A stretch of 35,106 bases of DNA from Oscillospiraceae bacterium. GTDB taxonomy: Bacteria; Bacillota; Clostridia; Oscillospirales; CAG-272. Made by a program: the position numbers and the translations under genes. The notes under the pieces are model-generated. The model saw only the letters and a list, made by a program, of their open reading frames with translations, was not told where the DNA came from and did not search any database. Location: assembly GCA_015065045.1 (NCBI GenBank), contig SVRB01000002.1:1-35106 (forward strand), in the 5' to 3' direction. Shown here one piece after another: positions 24,878 to 31,353 of the stretch. The first letter of the stretch is position 1. Every line of letters begins with the position of its first letter.

Positions 24878-25135
24878 AATCCGCAAAAACTTTTCTATAG
24901 ATTAAAATCTTCCTTTTTGAAGGAAGGAGCAAGTTCCTCCCCCCACCAATACCAACATTGTCTAATAAAACACTAAATCTTCCGCAGATCAAGGAGGGTT
25001 CCGAGGGAGGAAAGCCCTCGGTCGTTTTAGGGGTAGGGGTATATAGGGGCGGGGGAATCGAAACCCCCACCCGCGAACCCCCAAAACTTACTTCGTGCGT
25101 TTCGGGGAACCCCGGCGCCCCTTGTGCCTTCTTTG

Positions 25136-25164
25136 GTTACTTTCTTGGCACGCAAGAAAGTAAC
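25136..25164. repeat. perfect 12-bp hairpin, module B
   Basis: GTTACTTTCTTG (25136-25147), loop GCACG, CAAGAAAGTAAC (25153-25164). An A run, not a T run, follows on the plus strand, so it is not a plus-strand terminator; on the minus strand no T run follows either. Confidence 0.75.
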
Positions 25165-25213
25165 GTAAAAAAAAGATAATGTTATTAAGCAAAACAATAT
25201 GTCTTAGCAAAAC

Positions 25214-25311
25214 GGGGCGTCGGGAACGTAGCGAAGCGGCACCGAGGTAGTGAATAACAGTCCTGTGGACTGTTAGAGCCGAGGTGTGACCGAACCGCAG
25301 TAGACCGCCCC
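25214..25311. repeat. nested four-stem inverted repeat, module C
   Basis: Four inverted repeats are nested in the right order: GGGGCG/CGCCCC (25214-25219, 25306-25311), GCGG/CCGC (25236-25239, 25295-25298), CACC/GGTG (25240-25243, 25283-25286) and TAACAGTCC/GGACTGTTA (25255-25263, 25267-25275). The transcript of about 100 nt could fold into one long interrupted hairpin. Confidence 0.55.
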
Positions 25312-25352
25312 CTACAAAAAGTGCCCTCTTGACTCGATCAAAACTTTTCAAC

Positions 25353-25381
25353 AAAAAAAGACGGTATGAACCGTCTTTTTT
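25353..25381 (-). terminator. serS terminator
   Basis: AAAAAAGACGGT (25354-25365) pairs with ACCGTCTTTTTT (25370-25381). On the minus strand it follows the serS stop codon by about 20 bases and ends in a T run; the A/T symmetry could also stop plus-strand transcripts. Confidence 0.9.
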
Positions 25382-25402
25382 AAATTTTATAAGCCATAAA
25401 AT

Positions 25403-26683
25403 TTATCTTATTACTTCCTTGCCGCCCATATACATACGGAGAGGTTCGGGAATACGAATGCTTCCGTCTGCCTGAAGATTGTTTTCAAGGAATGCAATAA
25501 GCATTCTGGGGGGAGCAACAACTGTATTATTAAGAGTATGAGGGAAATAATTGTCCTTTTCTTTTCTTCTTACTCTGATGCCGAGTCTTCTTGCCTGAGC
25601 ATCACCAAGGTTAGAACAGCTTCCTACCTCAAAATATTTCTGCTGACGGGGAGACCATGCCTCAACGTCAATACTCTTAACCTTAAGGTCAGCAAGGTCA
25701 CCTGAGCAACATTCAAGTGTACGTACGGGAATATCAAGGCTTCTGAAGAATTCTACTGTGTAAGTATACATCTTCTTAAACCAATCCATGCTCTCCTCGG
25801 GCTTACAAATAACAACCATTTCCTGCTTTTCGAACTGGTGAATTCTGTAAACGCCTCTTTCCTCAATGCCGTGAGCGCCAACCTCTTTTCTAAAGCAAGG
25901 TGAATAGCTTGTCATAGTCTTGGGAAGCTCAGCTTCGTCAGTAATTGTATTGATGAACTTACCAACCATAGAGTGTTCACTCGTACCGATAAGATACAAA
26001 TCCTCTCCCTCGATCTTGTACATCATATTTTCCATTTCAGCAAAGCTCATAACGCCTGTTACAACGTTTCCTCTGATCATAAAAGGAGGAATATAATAAG
26101 TAAAGCCCTTGTCGATCATAAAGTCACGAGCATATGAAATGATTGCTGAATGAAGTCTTGCGATATCTCCGCAGAGATAGTAGAATCCGTTACCGCTTGT
26201 TCTTCTTGCGCTGTCAAGGTCAATGCCGTTAAGCTTTTCCATAATATCAACGTGATAAGGAACCTCAAACTCGGGAACTACAGGATCGCCGAATCTTGCA
26301 ACCTCAACGTTTTCGCTGTCATCCTTACCTATCGGAACAGAATCGTCAATAATATTGGGAATAACCATCATACGATTCTTTACTTCAGCTTCAAGCTCCT
26401 CGATCTTATTTTCAAGAGCCAAAAGTTCATCAGCTGCAGAGCTTACCTGCTTTTTAGCTTCCTCAGCCTCTTCTCTCTTACCCTGAGCCATAAGCATACC
26501 GATCTGCTTGCTTACGGTATTTCTCATATTTCTCAAAGAGTCTCTCTTTGCCTTTGCTTCTCTGTTCTGAATATCAAGCTCGATAACCTCGTCAACAAGA
26601 GCAAGCTTATCATCCTGAAACTTCTTCTTAATGTTTTCCTTTACGATCTCAGGATTTTCACGTAAAAATTTGATGTCTAACAT
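25403..26683 (-). CDS. serS: seryl-tRNA synthetase
   Basis: A 426-residue class II synthetase that charges tRNA-Ser. The N-terminal coiled-coil arm that reads the long variable arm of tRNA-Ser spans about 28-105. Catalytic motifs follow: YLIGTSEHSMVG, motif 2 in SPCFRKEVGAHG, the RIHQFEKQEMV serine-site region and motif 3 near PPRMLIAFLE. GAGGAG lies just upstream of the ATG. The gene sits behind a serine T-box (26725-27000) and ends at a terminator next to the intergenic repeat patchwork. No terminator separates it from mgsA-like upstream. Confidence 0.97.
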   Translation of the reverse strand: MLDIKFLRENPEIVKENIKKKFQDDKLALVDEVIELDIQNREAKAKRDSLRNMRNTVSKQIGMLMAQGKREEAEEAKKQVSSAADELLALENKIEELEAEVKNRMMVIPNIIDDSVPIGKDDSENVEVARFGDPVVPEFEVPYHVDIMEKLNGIDLDSARRTSGNGFYYLCGDIARLHSAIISYARDFMIDKGFTYYIPPFMIRGNVVTGVMSFAEMENMMYKIEGEDLYLIGTSEHSMVGKFINTITDEAELPKTMTSYSPCFRKEVGAHGIEERGVYRIHQFEKQEMVVICKPEESMDWFKKMYTYTVEFFRSLDIPVRTLECCSGDLADLKVKSIDVEAWSPRQQKYFEVGSCSNLGDAQARRLGIRVRRKEKDNYFPHTLNNTVVAPPRMLIAFLENNLQADGSIRIPEPLRMYMGGKEVIR

Positions 26684-26724
26684 TTTCTTCTCCTCTATTT
26701 TCTATTATTTATTTACAAAAACAT

Positions 26725-27000
26725 AAAAAGCCTTCCGTGTTCCTTAAAAACGCAAAAAGACCATAATAAGCCTTAACGCTTTAAAAGGGACGGAAAGCTC
26801 CGCGGTACCACCCAATTTGCATAAAAATATGCCGCTCGCAAGATAAAATTCAAATTCTATCTCTGTGCTGTAAAGGGCACTCCCTCCAAAAACTCATCGC
26901 CTTGGCAGACTCTGAAAACGGAAAACAGCTGCAAAACCCATCGATTCACACCAACCACCGATTCTCTGAACGGCATACATCTGTATTTTTTTCATCAAGC
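26725..27000 (-). promoter_or_regulatory. T-box riboswitch controlling serS (UCC specifier)
   Basis: The minus-strand leader has the T-box hallmarks: the stem I distal motif TTCAGAGAATCGGTGGTTGG (26951-26970), GTGTGAATCGAT after it, and the antiterminator bulge TGGGTGGTACCGCGGAGC around 26800-26815. Stem I closes as TGAAAA/TTTTCA and ACAG/CTGT; the loop between them on the 3' side contains TCC followed by G (26920-26922), a serine codon that fits serS. The competing terminator pairs AGCTTTCCGT (26790-26799) with ACGGAAGGCT (26729-26738), then a U run. Uncharged tRNA-Ser should favour read-through into serS. Only a weak promoter (TATATA near 27005) can be seen upstream. Confidence 0.93.
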
Positions 27001-27029
27001 GTCTATATATATTAAAATTTACGATTTAC

Positions 27030-27434
27030 TTATTTCTTAGCGTACTTAGGGTTTACGATCTTACGCCAGTCGAGGTCACCTCTGTCAAGTGCGCAAACCA
27101 AAACCTCTGCTGTTGCAATATTCGTAGCCAAAGGCACGTTATGAATATCGCAAAGTCTTACTATATTGTTATCATTTTCGAAATTGTAATCCGAATCTCT
27201 GAAAAACAAAAGCAGGTCTATCTCATCGTATGAAATACGTGATGCAATCTGTTCTGTTCCACCCTGATATCCTGAAAGAAGACATTCAATATTAAGTCCT
27301 GTAGCATCAGAAATATACTTTCCGGTAGTACCGGTCGCATAAAGCTCGTGCTTGCACAAAATTCCACAATACGCAATACAAAACTGAGCCATCAATTCTT
27401 TCTTCTTTTCACCTGCAATAATTGCTATCTGCAT
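27030..27434 (-). CDS. mgsA: methylglyoxal synthase-like protein lacking the catalytic residues
   Basis: A 134-residue protein of MgsA length and fold. It keeps HELYATGTTGKYISDATGLN (the phosphate-binding loop), PLATNIATAEVLV and the Clostridia-type ending LDRGDLDWRKI. MgsA turns dihydroxyacetone phosphate into methylglyoxal. The active-site positions are changed: Thr60 stands where E. coli has catalytic Asp71 (GGTEQ instead of GGDQQ), Gly8-Glu9 replaces His19-Asp20, and the segment holding His98 and Asp101 is shortened and altered. It is therefore doubtful that it makes methylglyoxal. The ATG at 27434 is chosen because AAAGGAGG lies just before it. It follows the MinD-like gene by 43 bases, a linkage common in Clostridia. 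Confidence 0.85.
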   Translation of the reverse strand: MQIAIIAGEKKKELMAQFCIAYCGILCKHELYATGTTGKYISDATGLNIECLLSGYQGGTEQIASRISYDEIDLLLFFRDSDYNFENDNNIVRLCDIHNVPLATNIATAEVLVCALDRGDLDWRKIVNPKYAKK

Positions 27435-27477
27435 TTTGTCCTCCTTTTGCAATCTAAATCACTCAAACGTATACAAT

Positions 27478-28263
27478 TTAATTATTTAAAAGCTTACGCC
27501 TGTTTACCTTTTTAAATCCCGTAAACAACGGAACGTTCTTCCCCTCAGTCCTCTTGCAAATATTATTAAAAGCCTTTGCAATATTACATTCCTTTACAGT
27601 ATCGATCATTTCCCCTCGGTCCTGCATAAGAACTATAGACGGATCATTCGGAATTATTCCGACAAGCTTCAAATACGTCTTATCTATTATATCCACAACA
27701 GACGGCTTTTTATTACTATCCTTCCCTGTTGTATCAAACATATTTATTACAAGCCTTTTGTCAACTACTCCCATATCCTCAAGCTCTCTGCCTGTACATT
27801 CTGCAGCCCTGATGGACGGAAACGAGTGTGTTGCAACGATATACGCCATATCACAGCTCAATGCCGCTGCCTCAAACTCCTCACCCGAGCTTCCGGGAGT
27901 ATCAAGAATAATATAATCAAGTGAATATTTTTCCTTAGCTTCATCAAGCATTTCAGAAAAAGCCCTGCTGTCTATTCCACCCTGCCAGTTAAACGGTGCG
28001 GGTAAAAACAACAAATTCTTATCGCGGCGATCCACAATAACCGCCTTTTCCAACAATGCTTTTTTAAGCAAAACGTCGCCTGCATCATAAACGATCTGCT
28101 CTTCGACACCAAGTATAATATCAAGACATCTCATTCTGAAATCGCAGTCAACAAGCATGGTTCTTTTCCCACCAAAAGCAAGACGCAACGCCATATTTGC
28201 CGCAACAGTTGATTTACCGACACCGCCCTTAAACGATGTAACCATAACAACCTTACACGACAT
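27478..28263 (-). CDS. minD: MinD/ParA-family ATPase
   Basis: A 261-residue deviant Walker A ATPase with FKGGVGKST at 11-19, LVDCDFRMRCLDIILG (switch region) and DYIILDTPGS (Walker B). Such proteins dimerise on the membrane with ATP and position division septa or other cargo. Linkage to mgsA fits MinD, but minC, minE and rodA, which usually accompany it in Clostridia, are missing. The C-terminus (FTGFKKVNRRKLLNN) is basic but only a poor match to a MinD amphipathic membrane anchor. A ParA-type role in another process therefore stays open. The ATG at 28263 has GGAGGTG six bases upstream; an in-frame GTG at 28272 lies inside that site. Confidence 0.8.
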   Translation of the reverse strand: MSCKVVMVTSFKGGVGKSTVAANMALRLAFGGKRTMLVDCDFRMRCLDIILGVEEQIVYDAGDVLLKKALLEKAVIVDRRDKNLLFLPAPFNWQGGIDSRAFSEMLDEAKEKYSLDYIILDTPGSSGEEFEAAALSCDMAYIVATHSFPSIRAAECTGRELEDMGVVDKRLVINMFDTTGKDSNKKPSVVDIIDKTYLKLVGIIPNDPSIVLMQDRGEMIDTVKECNIAKAFNNICKRTEGKNVPLFTGFKKVNRRKLLNN

Positions 28264-28322
28264 ATTATGCACCTCCGTCTAAATTTCTTTCAGCACACAA
28301 AAAATAAAACCATATCAAACTG

Positions 28323-28352
28323 ATTATAGCACACAAAACAAACTTTTGTCAA
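28323..28352 (-). promoter_or_regulatory. minD-mgsA promoter
   Basis: Minus-strand TTGACA (28347-28352), an 18-base spacer and TATAAT (28323-28328) with an extended -10 TGC just before it. The leader is about 55 nt. Confidence 0.78.
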
Positions 28353-28392
28353 TAACATTTGCCAATTAAAAAACATACCATTTTCACAAAAC

Positions 28393-28418
28393 AAAAAAAG
28401 CCCCGAAGGGCTTTTTTA
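28393..28418 (-). terminator. pnp terminator
   Basis: On the minus strand AAAAAAGCCC, a TTCG tetraloop and GGGCTTTTTTT, 16 bases after the pnp stop codon. The stable tetraloop and T run make it a strong intrinsic terminator. Confidence 0.93.
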
Positions 28419-28433
28419 TATCTTAATCAACTA

Positions 28434-30746
28434 TTATTTCTTTTTAAAGAAACCGAACAAGCCTTTGCTTTCTGCTTCTGAAGCCGGTTCTTCAACCTTT
28501 GCAGGTTCAACTACGGGAGCAGGAGTTTCCTTGATTTCTACCTTAGGCTCTTCTCTGCGTTCTTCTCTGTTGTAAGGACGTCTGTTGTTGGGGTTTTCTC
28601 TGAATTTATCATTGTTATTTGTTCTGGGACGGGGAGGACGTCTGTCTTCGCCTTCGATCTTAGGAAGAGTATCTCTTCTGGAGAGGTTAAGTCTTCCCTT
28701 TTCGTCTGTACCCATGAACTTAACAGTGATTATATCACCTTCGTTACATACGTCTTCTACCTTTTCAACTCTCTTGTTATCGAGCTTTGAAATATGAACG
28801 AGACCTTCCTTACCGGGAGCAAACTCAACGAATGCACCGATAGGAATAATTCTTGTTACCTTACCTGTATAAATAGCGCCAACCTCGGGTTCGAATACGA
28901 TACCGTCGATAATAGTCTTTGCAGCGTATGCGCTATCTCTATTCACAGCGGAAATGTAAATTGTACCATCGTCTTCGATGTCTATCTTAGCGCCTGTATC
29001 AGCAACGATCTTCTGAATAACCTTACCGCCTGAACCGATAACTTCTCTGATCTTATCGGGGTTGATCTGCATTGTGATCATCTTGGGAGCATATTCGGAA
29101 ACGTCTTCTCTTGACTCAGGAATAGCCTTAAGAATAACTTCATCAATGATATAATCTCTACCCTTGTGTGTAACTTCGAGAGCATTCTTAATGATTTCGG
29201 GTGTCAAACCGTCGATCTTAAGGTCCATCTGGATAGATGTGATACCCTTGTGAGTACCTGCAACCTTAAAGTCCATATCGCCATAGAAGTCTTCAAGACC
29301 CTGAATGTCTATCATAGTCATCCAACGTTCGCCTTCTGTAATAAGACCGCAAGAAATACCTGCAACGGGAGCCTTGATCGGAACACCTGCATCCATAAGA
29401 GCCAAAGTCGAACCACAAACAGATGCCTGTGATGTAGAACCGTTAGAGCTGATTACTTCAGATACGCATCTGATAGCGTAGGGGAATTCTTCAACAGAAG
29501 GAAGCACAGGAACGAGTGAACGTTCTGCCAATGCACCGTGACCGATTTCACGTCTGCCGGGGCCTCTTGATGATTTTGCTTCACCAACGGAATATCCGGG
29601 CATATTGTAGTGGTGCATATATCTCTTTGTTTCTTCTGTATCAATACCGTCGAGAATCTGAGCATCGCCTATCGGGCCGAGTGTAGCGATAGTCATAACC
29701 TGAGTCTGACCTCTTGTGAACATACCGCTTCCGTGTGTACGGTTGAAAAGTCCAACCTCAGCAGCCAAGGGTCTGATCTCATCCATTCTTCTGCCGTCAA
29801 CACGCTTACCGTCTTCAAGCAACCAACGACGTACGATCTTCTTCTGGATCTTGTATATAAGCTCGCCGATAATTTCGGGCATTTCGGGATACTCTTCGCT
29901 GAACTTTTCAACGATAGCATCTGTTATAGGCTGCATTCTTTCATCACGAACGTTCTTGTCATCTGTATCAAGAGCAAACATAACGTCCTTTTCGCAGAAA
30001 TCAAACACCTTATCAAACATATCATGATCAAATTCGCATGAAGGATAATCAAACTTAGGCTTACCAACCTCAGCAACGATAGAGTTGATGAAGTTACAAA
30101 CATTCTTGATCTCTTCGTGAGCTGTCATAATAGCGTCATACATAACGTCGTCGCTTACTTCCTTAGCTCCTGCTTCGATCATAACAACCTTATTCAAGCT
30201 ACCTGCAACTGTAAGCTCGAGGTCGCTCTTTTCTCTCTGTTCAACTGTGGGGTTAAGAACGATCTGTCCGTCAACCAAACCAACAAACACACCTGCGATA
30301 GGTCCGTTCCACGGAATATCGGATATAGAAAGTGCGATAGAAGCACCGATCATACCTGCAATTTCAGGGCTATTGTCGTTATCAACGCAAAGCACAGTCA
30401 AGCTAAGGTTTACGTCATTACGCAAATCCTTGGGGAAAAGAGGTCTGATGGGTCTGTCAATAACACGAGATGTCAAAATAGCCTTTTCAGAAGGCTTTCC
30501 TTCTCTCTTAAGGTAACCGCCGGGAATTCTACCTACAGCGTAAAGTCTTTCTTCGAAATCAACAGATAAGGGTAAAAAATCAATACCGTCTCTGGGTTTT
30601 GCACTTGCTGTTGCGGTCGCAAGAATTACCGTGTCGCCAAAGCGAACCAAGCAAGAACCATTTGCAAGTCCTGCCATTTTGCCTGTTTCAATTACAAGCT
30701 TTCTTCCTGACAATTCATACTCGAACGTCTTGTAGTTCTCAAACAT
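28434..30746 (-). CDS. pnp: polyribonucleotide nucleotidyltransferase (PNPase)
   Basis: A 770-residue phosphorolytic 3'-5' exoribonuclease with the full domain order. The first RNase PH domain includes GRIPGGYLKREGKPSE and VIDRPIRPLFP; an alpha-helical linker follows. The second RNase PH domain has TRGQTQVMTIATLG and GPGRREIGHGALAERSL. A KH domain (VIGSGGKVIQKI, about 560-600) and an S1 domain (YTGKVTRIIPIGAFVEF to NLSRRD, about 620-690) complete the core. A non-conserved tail of about 75 residues is rich in Pro, Arg, Asn and Glu and ends in GLFGFFKKK. GGAGG precedes the ATG. It is the second gene of the conserved rpsO-pnp unit, and a long hairpin in its leader may allow autoregulation as in E. 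coli. Confidence 0.97.
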   Translation of the reverse strand: MFENYKTFEYELSGRKLVIETGKMAGLANGSCLVRFGDTVILATATASAKPRDGIDFLPLSVDFEERLYAVGRIPGGYLKREGKPSEKAILTSRVIDRPIRPLFPKDLRNDVNLSLTVLCVDNDNSPEIAGMIGASIALSISDIPWNGPIAGVFVGLVDGQIVLNPTVEQREKSDLELTVAGSLNKVVMIEAGAKEVSDDVMYDAIMTAHEEIKNVCNFINSIVAEVGKPKFDYPSCEFDHDMFDKVFDFCEKDVMFALDTDDKNVRDERMQPITDAIVEKFSEEYPEMPEIIGELIYKIQKKIVRRWLLEDGKRVDGRRMDEIRPLAAEVGLFNRTHGSGMFTRGQTQVMTIATLGPIGDAQILDGIDTEETKRYMHHYNMPGYSVGEAKSSRGPGRREIGHGALAERSLVPVLPSVEEFPYAIRCVSEVISSNGSTSQASVCGSTLALMDAGVPIKAPVAGISCGLITEGERWMTMIDIQGLEDFYGDMDFKVAGTHKGITSIQMDLKIDGLTPEIIKNALEVTHKGRDYIIDEVILKAIPESREDVSEYAPKMITMQINPDKIREVIGSGGKVIQKIVADTGAKIDIEDDGTIYISAVNRDSAYAAKTIIDGIVFEPEVGAIYTGKVTRIIPIGAFVEFAPGKEGLVHISKLDNKRVEKVEDVCNEGDIITVKFMGTDEKGRLNLSRRDTLPKIEGEDRRPPRPRTNNNDKFRENPNNRRPYNREERREEPKVEIKETPAPVVEPAKVEEPASEAESKGLFGFFKKK

Positions 30747-30780
30747 TTTCTTCCTCCGTTTTCTTCACTACGGCATATGT

Positions 30781-30840
30781 TTTAGCACTTAAATGCCTGT
30801 CCGACAAGCAATTTCGTCGGGCAAATATTTAACTGCTAAA
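30781..30840 (-). promoter_or_regulatory. long hairpin in the pnp leader
   Basis: TTTAGCA/TGCTAAA (30781-30787, 30834-30840), TTAAAT/ATTTAA and CCGAC/GTCGG (30801-30805, 30816-30820) nest into a 60-base interrupted hairpin just upstream of the pnp ribosome binding site. No U run follows, so it is not a terminator. E. coli pnp is autoregulated through an RNase III-cut leader hairpin at the same place. Confidence 0.55.
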
Positions 30841-30872
30841 CCACTATGCCTTTTTTGTTTTATAAACTTATA

Positions 30873-30896
30873 GGGCAGAACCGTAAAATTCTGCCC
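30873..30896 (-). terminator. hairpin between rpsO and pnp, weak terminator or processing site
   Basis: Perfect 8-bp stem GGGCAGAA/TTCTGCCC with an 8-base loop starts 15 bases after the rpsO stop codon. The sequence after it on the minus strand is A/T-rich but lacks a proper U run, so it would attenuate or mark a processing point rather than fully terminate. Confidence 0.6.
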
Positions 30897-30911
30897 CATT
30901 TTAAGCGTGTT

Positions 30912-31175
30912 TTATTTACGGATACCGAGTTTTTCGATTATTGCACGATAACGGTTGATATCCTTCTTTGTAAGATAGTTAAGAAGATTTCTTCTGCGTC
31001 CTACCATCTTGAGCAAACCGCGTCTTGAGTGGTGGTCGTTTGCGTTCTTCTTAAGGTGCTCTGTGAGAGTATTGATTCTATCTGTAAGGATAGCGATCTG
31101 TACTTCGGGAGAGCCTGTGTCTGTTTCGTGAAGCTTGTTAGCATCAATTACCTGTTTCTTCTGTTCTTTCAACAT
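30912..31175 (-). CDS. rpsO: 30S ribosomal protein S15
   Basis: An 87-residue primary 16S rRNA-binding protein. The family signature LHETDTGSPEVQIAILTDRI and the central HSRRGLLKMVGRRRNLLNYL are intact, as is the C-terminal YRAIIEKLGIRK. GAGGTG precedes the ATG. The gene has its own promoter at 31285-31313 and is followed by two hairpins and pnp, the order found across bacteria. The roughly 100-base leader may hold an S15 autoregulatory structure, but I could not identify one. Confidence 0.97.
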   Translation of the reverse strand: MLKEQKKQVIDANKLHETDTGSPEVQIAILTDRINTLTEHLKKNANDHHSRRGLLKMVGRRRNLLNYLTKKDINRYRAIIEKLGIRK

Positions 31176-31284
31176 AATTTTTCACCTCATAAATTATTTT
31201 CGTCAAACGTCAGTAAGCGGTCGGTGAAGCAAAGCATTTTCGCTTTTTTGTCCGCAAACCGAGTCTGCGATTACATACCCTAAT

Positions 31285-31313
31285 AATATAACACACTTGC
31301 CTTCATTTGTAAA
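31285..31313 (-). promoter_or_regulatory. rpsO-pnp promoter
   Basis: Minus-strand TTTACA (31308-31313), a 17-base spacer and TATATT (31285-31290). It lies about 40 bases after the stop codon of the upstream lipoprotein gene, with no terminator between them. Confidence 0.7.
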
Positions 31314-31353
31314 GAGCTTTCCGTCATTTAATATTTTATTTACAATTTATTCC

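Larger units (their letters stand above)
24808..25345. repeat. GC-rich non-coding intergenic repeat patchwork
   Basis: About 540 bases between the convergent truB and serS genes hold no credible gene. Base composition is visibly more GC-rich than the flanks, and the stretch is built from successive inverted repeats. These are at 24846-24877, at 25001-25021 (CCGAGGG/CCCTCGG), near 25045-25065 (GGGGG/CCCCC), at 25136-25164 and in a nested set at 25214-25311. Open frames within it give low-complexity Arg/Ser/Pro-rich translations with no ribosome binding sites. The modular look suggests a multi-copy intergenic element family, which needs the rest of the genome to confirm. Confidence 0.6.

Noticed and set aside
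24808..25345. Possible CRISPR array or insertion sequence in the patchwork
   Set aside because: No regularly spaced direct repeats, no transposase and no terminal inverted repeats with target duplication were seen.
24828..25354. Two minus-strand open frames of 80 and 88 codons in the intergenic patchwork
   Set aside because: They follow the repeat modules, lack ribosome binding sites and translate to Arg/Pro/Gly-rich sequence without a fold. The inverted repeats explain the sequence better than coding does.
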